A stretch of 64,000 bases of DNA from Clostridia bacterium (GTDB taxonomy: Bacteria > Bacillota > Clostridia > TANB77 > CAG-508): assembly GCA_022790975.1 (NCBI GenBank), contig JAAVYF010000026.1, positions 1-64,000 of the forward strand. Reading direction: 5' to 3'. The translations under genes and the position numbers were made by a program. The notes under the pieces were generated by a model. That model had not been told where the DNA came from. It saw only the letters and a program-made list of their open reading frames with translations, and made no database searches. Positions 10,701-20,446 of this stretch are shown piece by piece; positions within the stretch are counted from its first letter, which is position 1; each line of letters starts with the position of its first letter.

Positions 10701-11024
10701 GTAAATGATGGAGGAGCTTTATGGACAGTTACAATTGGAAAAGATGGAAAAATTTATTATATAGATACAGATAAAGAAACTGGAAATAAAGTTTTAAATT
10801 GTGTTGCTACAACAGGTGGAAAAGTTGAACGTATTAAAGAATTTTCAGATGGTACTTTTAATTGTAATTTAAATAATACTGGCGCATCAGAAATAAATTC
10901 AACATTATATTTTTATTCTTATAATGATGATGATATAAAAATGGAATTTAGATATACAATTACAGAAAGTGCAGGTGGATTAGCAGGTAGAGGAATAAGC
11001 GGAGGTGGTGGAGGAAATCACTAG
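7788..11024 (+). CDS. Large membrane-anchored extracellular protein, unknown function
   Basis: 1078 residues. The start is ATG 7788 after TGGGGAGGAA; the in-frame TTG at 7770 lies before this ribosome binding site. One membrane anchor (about residues 8-32) is followed by an Asn/Ser-rich linker. A charged Glu/Lys/Thr-rich stretch around residues 290-380 comes next, then a beta-rich region (about 390-650) with repeated strands such as GKIGLENIGAYLKLNLDIF. The C-terminal third has WD/propeller-like strands (IYRDSKNKLIRKDL, TFIYLLQDGNNGYNIY). It ends in a glycine-rich tail. I do not recognise the family. It may act with the next two genes, which are also envelope or coiled-coil proteins. Confidence 0.7.
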   Translation: MDKYKKKNILKKLVFFIIVISVIAVIVTMSIVRSNKKPVINDYTLASYEVKQNASKDNTSNNTDKVSNNNTSIDDEATGILSPLVKVMTQEDSNKVNAAIIDVSQTRDDITIVIDSVGKDVFKDYGNGDIFILTGSNETIFGEVYISKIIKKYTNSSGNLVVTMETPAIDEVFDKLNIDEEFMASDDNITNIEPAEGVTVKYVNDVTSEVVGVSNTGENSASIDNMTELKFEDEEMIGPKKVLNLDTSYTGGILLEVDLGTSYDFASKSWSVKTAAEVKESIKSKLDLDEYYKGESEGENEVYKNSVTENEKVTEKKTENGTEKEVTTTVTSDQNGKKDTIKYDENGNVLPQEEESLKKDVDKTKSTKELSEKEINELNDLISKISDAGEFKSSIDFSLKGKIGLENIGAYLKLNLDIFNGGLTDLSAGVKGNFITSLESAAKLECELGGKVTSRELKNVYKIEGLNQKLLPLFYYQIGGGISILNTINPTLEKLPIACGVLVYTDLSGKITLSATATLEYKNEFEASIKLRENGEWVQKDKIVSVKNTETGKLEVKLLASASARFDIIGAGALISVANINLVEIDVFDIYLSFEGELSYHGIIEKKNVKDFLNANDGSQSQNNGWQTTKDEGKATAYLGGYMDVFRVRLKLKLTILPDTRYSKTKNYSFDFILHTFTFFKIGTPAKTAYKSDWKYSKVAAVTDKYEIYRDSKNKLIRKDLTTGRCDTYKIDNFVAICGIDETFIYLLQDGNNGYNIYRATIDTDAGRDKKIVPVVQDKVIIKDIDDVLLEDDNYFYVTKTDSKDTIVRLKRSDLNTTDFCTIDGMNYLTLENDGSKFYVAVTDPNDSWSGLFGEYANSYYYISKENGEILEEAPEVYEYKLKDYGYSYLSKILVHNFFRNTVSGVSIKAKNSNVSEMETTIGWNNMSCGTVVVKQLEEEVTDENGRVSNEMAYWMCLYSAETGELIKVAKVNDGGALWTVTIGKDGKIYYIDTDKETGNKVLNCVATTGGKVERIKEFSDGTFNCNLNNTGASEINSTLYFYSYNDDDIKMEFRYTITESAGGLAGRGISGGGGGNH

Positions 11025-11098
11025 AAATAAAAACTTAGAACAAATTTTAGACATTTAATATTGCTATAAAATAAATTTATAAGAAAGAGTTGAAGAAA

Positions 11099-13093
11099 AT
11101 GAAATTAAAAAAGATAGGCTTTAGTTGTGCAATAATTTTTTTAATATTAATAATTTGTGCTTCATTAGTAGTTAGAGCTAATAATGAAGTTGAAATTAAT
11201 GCCAAAAAAGATGTTGTTTCTTCTGAAAATTTTAAGGGAACTAGAGAGTTTATATTGTATGCAGATCTATCAAATTTAGAAAACTATATATCTGGTGGTA
11301 GAACTAGTTTAGAGTACATAATTAGAATGTTTAAATCAGATTGGCTAAATTTTGAAATATCTACTGAGAATTATGATTTGAAAATTAAAATAAACTTTGA
11401 TTTTGAATCTTATGAAGATTATACATCAAAAATAAGTGAACTTTTATTATATGACCCAACAATTATTTATGATGATGAAAGATATATAGAAGGTTTTTCA
11501 ACAGTAGAACTTGCAAATTTTATAAAAGATAAATTTCAAGAGAACGAGTTTTATCTTTCAGACACAGAAGATATAGAAATTTTTGTTTCAGGAGATTCTA
11601 AAATTATATTTAAAGATGAAACTATATATGAGGCTAAAGATGGAAGAATAAATAAGCAAGAAGAATCTTTAAATATTACATTAAAATCATTAAAAATAGA
11701 TACAACTTGTAACGAAAGTGGATATACTAGAAATATTCATTTAGAACTTTTTAATGAATCTGCTTCTAATTTGAAAAAAATTCAAAAGGCATTTGAGGAA
11801 AACTGTAAAGATTTAGGGTTAGACTACAAAAAAGAAGATTCTAATGAAGCAACAGTTTCTCCATTTACTATAACTATAAATGCTAAAAATATGAGAAGCT
11901 TATCTGAATATATGATTAAAATATTTGGAGTAGGAGCTGGTGTTATAGAAAAAGAAGAATTTGCATCTGGAAATAACGTAAAAATAACTGTTTCAGAATA
12001 TTTAGATGTTAAATCTTTATTAATAGAAGATGGAAAATATGAATATACTTTTGCTCCAAAAAATGAATTTGAAAAATTGGCTTTGACAGAAATCTATGAT
12101 GAAAATTCTGGATATTCTGTTGAAAATAATATATATAAGTTTACTGGAAAAGAAAATACAATGAAATATAGTTATCAGAAAAATTTCGAGTTTGATAAAA
12201 TTTCTATTGTAACTAATTTTTCAGAAATGTCAAAAACAGGAAAAATCACTAGAACAGTTAGTTTAAGATTAAGAACAGTTATTGCAAATGAAATACATGA
12301 TAAAATTAAGCAAAGTTTAAGTGGGATTTTAATAAATAATACAACTCTAAATATTTATGATGAAGGTGCTTATAGATACTATGATATAGTAGTTACATCT
12401 AATTCTATTAATTCAATAAATAAAAGTATAGCCTCTATTTTAGATGGGTCAAGTAATTTAAATATTACAAGTAGAATTTTTCCATTTTTGCTAAGTAAAA
12501 TAGAAGATAATATTACAATAGGACAAATTTGTAATTTAGTTGAAAATTATGAAAATGTTGAATTAAAATATATTTTTAAAGATGGAGTGAAGATAGAAAA
12601 AACAGAAATTGGTGAAATTTCAAATAGTGGAAATACATATACAGTTTCATTAGATAGTAATTTAGAAAAAATTGAAGTAAAATATAAAGAATTTGATAAA
12701 TTACTATTTGCAAAAATCATTTTATTTATTATAATAATTATTATTGTATTTTTTATTATAAGATTTAAAATTAAAAAGAAAATAAAGAGTATAAAAGAAA
12801 AAAGAGCTCAAAAAAGAGCAGAGAAAGAAAATAAAAGAAGTGAAAGTAAAAAAGATAAATTAGGAAAACAAGATAATAAATCTAAGAAAATAAAAGATAA
12901 ATCCAAAAAACAAGATAATAAATCTAAAGAACTAAAAGATAAATTAGAAAAACAGAATAGTAAATCTAAAGAACTAAAAGATGAATCAGAAAAGCAAAAT
13001 AGTAAATCTGAAAAAACAAAAGATGAATTAGAAAAGCAAGATAATGAATCTGAAAATTTAGATAAAGAGAAAAGTAAAGGAGATGAAAAATAA
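11099..13093 (+). CDS. Membrane protein with large outside domain and repetitive basic/acidic tail
   Basis: 664 residues. A TTG at 11090 is also in frame, but AAGAAAGAG directly precedes it, so ATG 11099 has the better spacing. A signal-anchor (about residues 8-28) precedes a beta-rich extracellular part of about 500 residues. A second membrane segment (LFAKIILFIIIIIIVFFI) follows. The cytoplasmic tail of about 115 residues consists of imperfect 11-12-residue repeats of the form K-x-x-K-Q-D/N-x-K-S-K-E-x-K-D, encoded by DNA repeats at about 12840-13080. The family is not recognised. It is followed 15 bases later by the next gene, so co-translation with it is likely. Confidence 0.7.
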   Translation: MKLKKIGFSCAIIFLILIICASLVVRANNEVEINAKKDVVSSENFKGTREFILYADLSNLENYISGGRTSLEYIIRMFKSDWLNFEISTENYDLKIKINFDFESYEDYTSKISELLLYDPTIIYDDERYIEGFSTVELANFIKDKFQENEFYLSDTEDIEIFVSGDSKIIFKDETIYEAKDGRINKQEESLNITLKSLKIDTTCNESGYTRNIHLELFNESASNLKKIQKAFEENCKDLGLDYKKEDSNEATVSPFTITINAKNMRSLSEYMIKIFGVGAGVIEKEEFASGNNVKITVSEYLDVKSLLIEDGKYEYTFAPKNEFEKLALTEIYDENSGYSVENNIYKFTGKENTMKYSYQKNFEFDKISIVTNFSEMSKTGKITRTVSLRLRTVIANEIHDKIKQSLSGILINNTTLNIYDEGAYRYYDIVVTSNSINSINKSIASILDGSSNLNITSRIFPFLLSKIEDNITIGQICNLVENYENVELKYIFKDGVKIEKTEIGEISNSGNTYTVSLDSNLEKIEVKYKEFDKLLFAKIILFIIIIIIVFFIIRFKIKKKIKSIKEKRAQKRAEKENKRSESKKDKLGKQDNKSKKIKDKSKKQDNKSKELKDKLEKQNSKSKELKDESEKQNSKSEKTKDELEKQDNESENLDKEKSKGDEK

Positions 13094-13108
13094 GAAGTGG
13101 AGAATGCA

Positions 13109-15443
13109 ATGAAGAAAGATTTGACTTCAAAACTAAAATATTTAGGTTTAGACATGGATAATATACCAGATGTTTTATATGATTTTCATGCATTAAATTT
13201 TAATGTTTCAAGATTAAATAATGATAAAGACCATAAAATATTTAAGTTTGTTCCAATTGAAAAAATAGAAATTTTGCTTACTCCATGTTTGCGTTCTGAC
13301 ACTGTACGAGAAAAATATAGTAAAGCAGCACCACTTGGAAAATATTTAAATGGTGATGAAACAGAAGAGGGAATAGAAAGATATACTACATTTTTGAAAA
13401 TGATTAGTACATTTTCAATTTCTGAAGTTGAAGGAATAAGTAATATTCAACAAGAAATGAAAACTCAACCGCCATTTAGAGTTAAATATAATAGAGAGCA
13501 TTTATGGCAAATTTATTATAGTGAATCTACAGATAGGTATTTTATGCTTGTTTGTACCAAAGAAGCAACATTTGCTGAATTTTTCTATTTATTAAAAAAG
13601 AAAATAGAGATGTCAATTGAAAAAAGTAAAGAAACTCCAATAATTTTTGTGCCAATAAATTATATGAATTATTCAGAAACATTTTTGAATAGAGATGAAA
13701 TTGTTGATTGTGAAAATTATTTGTGGCTTTTTACTAAAAATTGGCCAGTTATTTATGAAGTATATGATAAAGAAAATAGAATGAATTTGCAAATTATAGG
13801 AGAAACTTTTGTTTATGATTCTATAAAAAGTACATATAAAATAACATTAACTTCTAAAGAAGATGCTATAAAGTTTTATAAACAAGTTAAAGCTGTTTTT
13901 ATTATGCAAACAGAAATAAAAGGTTATTTTTCTTTTTCAACAAAGATAAATAGCAAAAATGAATTGGAGCTATATTTTGAAAATCAAAAAATTTGTTATG
14001 ATAATTTAACAGAGTTTATAAAAACTAGATATGAAATTGCTGTAGAAGAAATTAATAAACACAATAAAGAATCCCAAAAATTAGAAGATACATTAGAACA
14101 ATTAAAAAAAGACTCAAAAGTAAAAGAAGCAGAATATATTCAAAAACAAAGAGAGATATATTTGTTTTTAGAATGTAAAAAAACATTTATGGGAAAAATG
14201 AAATATTTCTTTAAATCTACTAAAATGAAAAAAAAGGCAAAAAAGGATATAGAAAAAGAAAACTCTGCCTCTAATTTATTTAATGAAAAGTCAGAAATTA
14301 TAAATAGTAGAATAAATACAAAACCTATGGAAACTTATATGAGTGAAAAAAAATATTATACTATTGAAGATTTGGTTGTTATTTATTCAATGCTTGAAGA
14401 TGGTAAGAAAAAATATCAAAATTTACTTCAAGATATAAAAGCAATGGAATTAAAATATCAAAATTTAAAACGGTAAGGTTAGAAATGCTGAGCTTTATAT
14501 TGAAGAAATAGATAAACATAAAAAAAGTATTTTTGACTTTTGGAAATTTACTAGTAAAGATGAAGTACTTTCATTAGAGATGGGTCAAGAAGATGAGAAA
14601 AAAGAGCAAGTTAATATAAAAAGAGTATTCGATTTTGAAAGTGATTTTGATACACTTGGTGTGGAAATGGATAAACTTCAAAGACGTAAACTTTCAAAAG
14701 AGGAAACAGATAGTATTTTTGTTATAAATGGAAAAATAATTAATATTGTAAATAATTTACGAAAAGGTGAAATGAATGAAAAACAGATAGTAACAACATT
14801 ACAAACTTTAAAAAGTGAATTTAATAAAGATCGTTTATACATAAATGAAGAAGCATTCGATATATTTGGTAATATTACAGATGATAGCAGAAAATCAAGA
14901 TATATAGGTTCAAGAAGTCATAGGGAAAATGAAAAAAGTAAGTATAAAATTTTAAATATTAATAAAGATATAGATGAATTTGATTTTACAGAAAAACTTC
15001 AAAGTATTAGAAGCTATGTTGAAGGCGCAGTACCAAAAGTACAATCAAAATTTGATATGCCATTATACAAATTAGTTGAAATTCCAAATGTGCTAAATGA
15101 AACAGACTTGCTTGTTGCAAATATTAATGTGGAAAATGAACTTAAAAATTATGAAGATAAAGGAGAGGGAGCTTTAAATTTATTAAAAATCAATTTTAAA
15201 GAGGAAATGCCACTACTTTATTATTCAAATATTATCTATTATGATAATACAAATCAAACTTTGCCAGAAGGAATGGATTTATCAACACAAGTTTTAATAG
15301 ATTGTGAGAAATTTAAATTTACACTTACTAATAAAAATAAGTTTAGAACTAATAATTATTTTAGAGAAAGCAATAATCTTATTTTACCAAAATCTAAAGA
15401 TATATTTGTTTATGAATATGATGTAGAATTAAAAAAACTTTAG
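13109..15443 (+). CDS. Large soluble coiled-coil protein, unknown, read through a +1 shift at CGG
   Basis: ATG 13109 is preceded by GTGGAG. The first frame ends with AAA CGG TAA at 14471; skipping the C gives a frame open to 15443, for 777 residues in total. The stretch after the shift is open from the site itself, 36 codons before the next ATG (14580), which argues for one protein rather than two genes. Residues about 310-450 are Lys/Glu-rich with heptads, so a coiled coil is likely; no signal peptide or membrane segment is seen. The family is not recognised. It lies just downstream of the membrane protein with a charged cytoplasmic tail, a possible partner. Confidence 0.7.
14471..14474 (+). 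other. In-frame CGGT recoding site 3, followed by an in-phase TAA
   Basis: The incoming frame is TTA AAA CGG TAA. Skipping C gives AAA GGT AAG GTT (Lys-Gly-Lys-Val) and opens the second part of the protein. Confidence 0.82.
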
Positions 15444-15471
15444 ATAGATATTTCTTTCTAAAGTTTTTTCT
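15432..15471 (+). terminator. Terminator overlapping the stop codon
   Basis: AAAAAACTTTAG at 15432-15443 pairs with CTAAAGTTTTTT at 15458-15469; the stop codon lies inside the stem. Confidence 0.75.
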
Positions 15472-15678
15472 ATTATATTTTAGAAATATAAATTTTAAAA
15501 ATTAATTAGTAAGTATTGTTTAGATAACTTAATTATTTTATAGTATCAAGAATATAAAAAAAAAATAATTAAATTTGTATAAGTAATTTTTAGAGTAAGT
15601 TTAAAATATAGTAAAAAATTTTTAATTTGTTATAATGTTTAAAATATTTATAATTTGAAAATAATTAAGAAAGGAAAT

Positions 15679-15714
15679 ATGATAGGTGTATTTATAAAAT
15701 TCTATCATAAATAG
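15679..15714 (+). CDS. Possible 11-codon leader peptide before the thioesterase
   Basis: ATG 15679 follows AAAGGAA and reads MIGVFIKFYHK then TAG, ending 6 bases before the thioesterase start. ATGATAG at its start and CTATCAT near its end are inverted copies, so the reading frame overlaps a hairpin. It could couple translation or tune the next gene. It may also be chance in AT-rich DNA. Confidence 0.3.
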   Translation: MIGVFIKFYHK

Positions 15715-15720
15715 AAGAAT

Positions 15721-16140
15721 ATGATTTCAGAAATAAAAGTAGAAGTAAGATATGCAGAAACTGATAAAATGGGAATAACACATCATTCAGTGTATCCAAT
15801 ATGGTATGAACTTGCAAGAACAGAATTTATAAAAAATATAGGTATTACATATACAGATATGGAAAATCAAGGAATAATGTTACCTTTATCTGAACTTAAT
15901 TGTAAATATATAATGCCATCAACATATGAAGATAAATTAAAAATAAAAGTATGGATATCAAAATTAACTCCAGCAAGAGTAGAATTTTGTTATGAAACAT
16001 ATAAAGAGGGAATTGATAGACCTATAGCAACAGGAAAAACAACTCATGCATGGGCTAATAGTAAAACATTAAAACCAATGAATTTTAAAAGGAATTTTCC
16101 TAAATATTATGAAGAAATTGAAAAAATTGTTGAAAAATAA
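15721..16140 (+). CDS. Hotdog-fold acyl-CoA thioesterase (YbgC/4HBT type)
   Basis: 139 residues, the normal length for one hotdog domain. The N-terminal VRYAETDKMGITHHSVYPIW carries the family aspartate (ETDKMG) and the His-x-x-Y active-site region; ELARTEFIKNIGI follows on the long helix. Members hydrolyse short or aromatic acyl-CoA thioesters in the cytosol. The start ATG has only a weak AGAAG upstream, which makes coupling to the small leader frame plausible. Substrate cannot be told from sequence. Confidence 0.85.
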   Translation: MISEIKVEVRYAETDKMGITHHSVYPIWYELARTEFIKNIGITYTDMENQGIMLPLSELNCKYIMPSTYEDKLKIKVWISKLTPARVEFCYETYKEGIDRPIATGKTTHAWANSKTLKPMNFKRNFPKYYEEIEKIVEK

Positions 16141-16256
16141 AAATGAAATAATAATTTATATTGAGTTATATTTTTTTATTTTTTTTACTTAAATCATTGA
16201 AAAAATATAAAAATTTGTATATGATGTATTCATAAATTTTTACAAAGGAGAAGAAG

Positions 16257-16559
16257 ATATTAATTAATAAAAATGGTATTACATTAATTGCATTAGTAAT
16301 TACGATTATAGCGCTTTTAATTTTAGCTGGAGATAGTACAGCTTCTATAAATGCTTTAAGTAATATATATAATATAGATTCAGAATTAGCTGAATCATGG
16401 AAAAATTTTCAATCATTAGAAAGTGTTAGAGCAATGTCAACAAGTGATTTTGAACATTTATATTTTGAAGCAACTCAAACAAGAAAAACAATATCAGAAG
16501 TATCTGCCACAGCAACTAGTAGCACACCTTTACAAACATCAAATTTATTGAAAATATAG
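16257..16559 (+). CDS. Small pilin-like protein, apparently with an AUA start
   Basis: About 100 residues. The frame contains a type IV pilin-like N-terminus: a short basic segment (KNG), then a hydrophobic helix GITLIALVITIIALLILAG. No ATG, GTG or TTG is in frame before this motif. AAAGGAG at 16244-16250 sits 6 bases before an ATA codon at 16257, and ATT 16263 is the alternative. The remainder is polar and ends in a Thr/Ser-rich tail. It may be a genuine pseudopilin with a rare start or a truncated relic. No pilus machinery is in this window. Confidence 0.5.
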   Translation: MLINKNGITLIALVITIIALLILAGDSTASINALSNIYNIDSELAESWKNFQSLESVRAMSTSDFEHLYFEATQTRKTISEVSATATSSTPLQTSNLLKI

Positions 16560-16649
16560 TATTTACATTTCACTTTTTTCTTTATATAATGCTTAAGATA
16601 AAAATTAGTAGAATTATATATAATATAGATATAGGAGGAGAAATAAATT

Positions 16650-17642
16650 ATGAATTTTATTGAACAAATTAAAGAAAGAGCAAGAAATAAAATAAAAACT
16701 GTAGTACTTCCAGAAGCTAGTGATATAAGAACTATTACAGCTGCATCTGTGGCATTAAAAGAAAACTATGCTAATATTATTTTACTTGGAAATGCCATTT
16801 CTATAAAAAAAATGGCAGAAGATAATAAATTAGATATTTCTAAAGCTCAAATTATAGACCCAAAAACTTCTGAAAAACATGAAGAATATGCTAAAAAGTT
16901 ATTTGAATTAAGACAAGCAAAAGGTATGACTTTAGAGCAAGCAGAAAATCTTATTAATGATGAAGTTTATTTTGGAATGATGATGGTAAAATTAAATGAA
17001 GCAGATGGATTAGTTTCAGGAGCAATTCATTCAACATCAGACACTTTAAGACCTGCACTTCAAATTTTAAAAACTTCTCCTGGAACAAAATTAGTATCTG
17101 CTTTTTTTGTAATGGTAGTTCCAAATTGTGAATATGGGGAAGATGGAGTTTTTGTTTTTGGAGATTGTGGATTAAATCAAAATCCTACATCTGAAGAATT
17201 ATCTGAAATAGCATATTCTTCAAGCAAAAGTTTTGAACAACTTGTTGGAAAAAAATCAAAAGTTGCTATGCTTTCATATTCAACTAAGGGAAGTGCAAAA
17301 TCAGAACTTACAGAAAAAGTTGTAAATGCAACAAATATTGTAAAAGAAAAATATCCAGAATTAGAAATTGATGGTGAATTGCAATTAGATAGTGCAATAG
17401 TACCAAGTGTTGGAAAAAGTAAAGCACCAGATAGTAAAATAGCTGGAAATGCCAATACATTAATATTTCCTGATTTAAATGCAGGAAATATAGGATATAA
17501 ATTAGTTCAAAGATTAGCAAAAGCAGAAGCTTATGGACCTTTATGTCAAGGTATAGCAAATCCTGTTAATGATTTATCAAGAGGTTGTTCAGCAGAAGAT
17601 ATTGCAGGAGTTATAGCTATTACAGCTGTTCAAGCTCAATAA
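16650..17642 (+). CDS. pta: Phosphate acetyltransferase
   Basis: 330 residues, the short single-domain form. It has TVVLPEASDIRTITAA at the N-terminus, VSGAIHSTSDTLRPALQI, VVPNCEYGEDGVFVFGDCG and the C-terminal GPLCQGIANPVNDLSRGCS, all typical of Pta. It interconverts acetyl-CoA and acetyl phosphate. With the acetate kinase genes downstream it forms the ATP-yielding acetate pathway of a fermenter. The ribosome binding site is ATAGGAGGAG before ATG 16650. No CGG is in frame. Confidence 0.95.
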   Translation: MNFIEQIKERARNKIKTVVLPEASDIRTITAASVALKENYANIILLGNAISIKKMAEDNKLDISKAQIIDPKTSEKHEEYAKKLFELRQAKGMTLEQAENLINDEVYFGMMMVKLNEADGLVSGAIHSTSDTLRPALQILKTSPGTKLVSAFFVMVVPNCEYGEDGVFVFGDCGLNQNPTSEELSEIAYSSSKSFEQLVGKKSKVAMLSYSTKGSAKSELTEKVVNATNIVKEKYPELEIDGELQLDSAIVPSVGKSKAPDSKIAGNANTLIFPDLNAGNIGYKLVQRLAKAEAYGPLCQGIANPVNDLSRGCSAEDIAGVIAITAVQAQ

Positions 17643-17707
17643 TATTTGCCAAAATACATATAAATAAAGTTGTAAATGATTTTAAAATAAAGATTTAAAT
17701 TTAATTT

Positions 17708-17863
17708 TAAAACTTAAGTTTAATGGAATTTAAGTTTAATAAACTTAAGTTTAATGGAATTTAAGTTTAATAAATTTAAGTTTAATAGAATTTAGTTTAA
17801 TAAATTTAAGTTTAATAAATTTAAGTTTAATAAATTTAAGCTTAATAAATTTAAGTTTAATAA
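17708..17863 (+). repeat. AT-rich 15-bp tandem repeat between pta and ackA
   Basis: About ten imperfect copies of TTTAAGTTTAATAAA. The TTAAGTTTAA core recurs, with variants AACTTAAGTTTAATGG early on and one GAATTTAGTTTAATA copy missing a base. The units contain the palindrome TTAA and AAACTTAAGTTT. No coding potential. It could spread RNA polymerase or act on the transcript between the two genes, or be replication slippage. It is not a CRISPR: there are no spacers. Confidence 0.85.
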
Positions 17864-17895
17864 AAAATTTTTGATTTAAGAAAGGATGTTATGAA

Positions 17896-19096
17896 ATGAA
17901 AATTTTAGTAGTAAATTGTGGAAGTTCTTCATTAAAATATCAATTAATTGATATGACTAATGAATCTGTTTTAGCAAAAGGAAATTTTGAAAGAATAGGG
18001 GAAAAAGAAGCTTTTGTTACTCATAAAGTAAATGGAGAAAAATATGTTACAAAAACTCCTGTTATGAATCATGAAGAGGCTTTAAAAATTGTTTTAGGAG
18101 AACTTGTTCACAAAGATTATGGAGTAATTAAAGATTTATCTGAAATAGATAGTGTAGGTCATAGAATCGTTCATGGTGGAGAAATATTTGATAAATCAGT
18201 TTTAATAGATGAAGATGTAATCAAAAAAATAGAACAATGTGCAGATTTAGCTCCACTTCACAACCCAGCTGCTGTACTTGGTATAAGAGCTTGCCAAAAA
18301 GAAATGAATGGTGTTCCTATGGTTGCAACATTTGATACTGCATTTCATCAAACAATGCCAAAAGAAAATTATATTTATCCAATTCCTTATGAATATTATG
18401 AAAAATATAGAATAAGAAGATATGGAGCTCATGGAACATCACATCAATATGTTTCAAAATTATGTAGTAAAATGTATGGAAAACCATTAGAAGACTTAAA
18501 AATAGTTACTTGTCATTTAGGACAACGGAGCTTCTATTACAGCAATTGATGGAGGAAAATCAATTGATACATCAATGGGATTATCTCCTCTTGGAGGAAT
18601 TGCAATGGTAACTCGTTCAGGTGATTTAGATCCATCTGTAGTTACAGATATAATGTCTAGAGAAAAGCTTTCTCCAAGTGAAATGAATTCTATATTAAAT
18701 AAAAAATCAGGATTATATGGAATTACAGGTCTTAATCCAGATTTCCGTGAAATAGAATTAGCTTCTTATGAAGAAGATAAACCAAAAGCTAAAGTTGCAA
18801 TAGAATTATTTACAAAAACAATAGCTCAATTTGTAGCAAAATATGCTGTATCATTAAAAGGTATAGATGCTGTAGTATTTACTGGTGGAATAGGAGAAAA
18901 TCAAGTTAATATTAGAAAGAAAATATGTGAGTATTTAGAGTGGATGGGAGTAAAAATTGATTTAGAAAAAAATAATATAAAAGGTGAAGAAGTTGAAATT
19001 TCATCTAAAGATGCAACAGTTAGAACATTTATTATTCCAACTAATGAAGAGCTTGTAATTGCACGTGATACTAAAGAAATTACACAAAAAATGTAA
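17896..19096 (+). CDS. ackA: Acetate kinase, copy 1, read through a +1 shift at CGG
   Basis: The two frames join at CGG 18526 into 399 residues, the exact family length. Motifs are [15 protein letters not shown] at the N-terminus, [34 protein letters not shown], the ATP loop CHLG-Q-GAS at the shift, then [17 protein letters not shown] and VFTGGIGEN. Converts acetyl phosphate and ADP to acetate and ATP. The shift lies in the conserved HLGNG nucleotide loop, so an unshifted 217-residue product would be inactive. The residue before the glycine reads Gln where the family has Asn. Pta lies directly upstream across the tandem repeat. Confidence 0.93.
18526..18529 (+). other. In-frame CGGA recoding site 4 (ackA copy 1)
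   Basis: The incoming frame is TTA GGA CAA CGG AGC; skipping C 18526 gives G-Q-G-A-S. Skipping the first C of CAA instead would give G-N-G-A-S, the family consensus. Confidence 0.88.
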
Positions 19097-19181
19097 TATT
19101 TTATAAAATCAAAAGATGAGAAGTCAAATAGTTTAAAAAATAAAAAGTATTTCATTACTAAACATGACTTAAACGGAAGGA

Positions 19182-20429
19182 ATGAATTTTAATATGGAAG
19201 AAAATATTAAAAATAAAAGAGCCAAAACAATAGCAATAACATTTTTAATGCTATTAATTATAGTGTTTTTAGCTGTATGTATAGCAATTATTTCTACTAA
19301 AAAACAAAATTCTAAAAAAGATAATACAAAGTTAAATTCGGTATCTAATTCCGATAATAAAAATATAGAAAATTCTAATGGAAAAAATAATAAAAAAGAA
19401 GCTTCAAACAAAATATATGTTGTACCAACTCTTTTAGATAATATTGATTCAAATTCTGCTTGGTGTGCAACATTCCAATTAGTTTGGAACGACATGCAGA
19501 ATAAAGTAGTAAAACAAGATATTAAATTTAATCCACAATTAGATATAGTTAAAAATTTAAATGAACAATCATTTAAAGAAGAAGATATTTCAAGTAGTTA
19601 TTATTACAAAACTTATGGTTTGATGACTAAAGAGTTAAAAGCAAAAATTGAAAAAGGAATAAAAGATAAATTTAATCAAGAAAGTGATATTTTAGATAAA
19701 TTTAATTGGGATGATGTTCCTCAATCAGATGATGGATACTCTGAAGAATATAAGCAATATTTTTTCTATACAATGTTATATAAAGAATTTAATTTTGAAA
19801 AAGAATTTTCAGATTTAAAAACAGATATTTTTACTGGAAATAATGAAGAATATAAAAATATAGAATATTTTGGAATAGATAAAGATTCATCAGAATTGTT
19901 ATATAAACAAGTAGATGTTTTATATTATAAAACAGATAAAAATTATGCTGTTTCCTTAAAAACTAAAGAAGGAGATAATGTAGTTCTTTGTATGGGAGAT
20001 GAAGGAACTTCATATGAAGAGGTTTGGGAAAACATAAATAAAGCTAAAAATTCTTATAGAGGAAAGAAAAAATTTACAGAAGATGATACATTAAAAGTTC
20101 CAAATATTGAATTTGATGTTTTAAGAGAATTTAAAGAAATAGAAAATGAATCCGGAAATGACTCTAGTAAAATTTTTTATGATTCAGAAGGAAATGAATG
20201 TTATATTTCAAAAGCACTTCAATCAATAAAATTTTCTTTAGACAAATCTGGAGGAAAGATAAAAAGTGAAGCTGGAATTGCTATGCAAGACGCTATGTCT
20301 GCTATGCCAGAAGAAAAAGAATATAGACATTTTAATTTCGATAAAAGTTTTACAATGTTTTTAGTAGAAGATGGAAAAAGTTTACCATATTTTGCTACAA
20401 CAATAGATAATATTACATTATATCAATAA
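19182..20429 (+). CDS. Membrane-anchored secreted protein, possibly serpin-like
   Basis: 415 residues. ATG 19182 is used here, but ATG 19194 is also in frame; neither has ideal spacing to GGAAGG. An N-terminal anchor (about residues 16-38) and a Lys/Asn/Ser linker precede a folded part starting NKIYVVPTLLDNIDSNSAWC. The end, with a SEAGIAMQDA stretch, then FNFDKSFTMFLVE and TIDNITLYQ, is reminiscent of the hinge, breach strand and C-terminus of bacterial serpins (protease inhibitors), but I would not name it on that alone. It lies between two acetate kinase genes, 18 bases before the second. Confidence 0.6.
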   Translation: MNFNMEENIKNKRAKTIAITFLMLLIIVFLAVCIAIISTKKQNSKKDNTKLNSVSNSDNKNIENSNGKNNKKEASNKIYVVPTLLDNIDSNSAWCATFQLVWNDMQNKVVKQDIKFNPQLDIVKNLNEQSFKEEDISSSYYYKTYGLMTKELKAKIEKGIKDKFNQESDILDKFNWDDVPQSDDGYSEEYKQYFFYTMLYKEFNFEKEFSDLKTDIFTGNNEEYKNIEYFGIDKDSSELLYKQVDVLYYKTDKNYAVSLKTKEGDNVVLCMGDEGTSYEEVWENINKAKNSYRGKKKFTEDDTLKVPNIEFDVLREFKEIENESGNDSSKIFYDSEGNECYISKALQSIKFSLDKSGGKIKSEAGIAMQDAMSAMPEEKEYRHFNFDKSFTMFLVEDGKSLPYFATTIDNITLYQ

Positions 20430-20446
20430 CAAGAAAGGATAATATA

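Noticed and set aside
14580..15443. A separate gene starting at ATG 14580
   Set aside because: The frame is open from the CGG at 14471 onward without a start, there is no clear ribosome binding site before 14580, and the protein reads as a continuation.
17708..17863. CRISPR array
   Set aside because: The repeats are directly abutting, A/T-only and imperfect, with no spacers and no cas genes nearby.
19182..20429. Firm call of serpin for the protein between the acetate kinases
   Set aside because: Only the C-terminal end recalls serpins; the core motifs could not be confirmed by eye.
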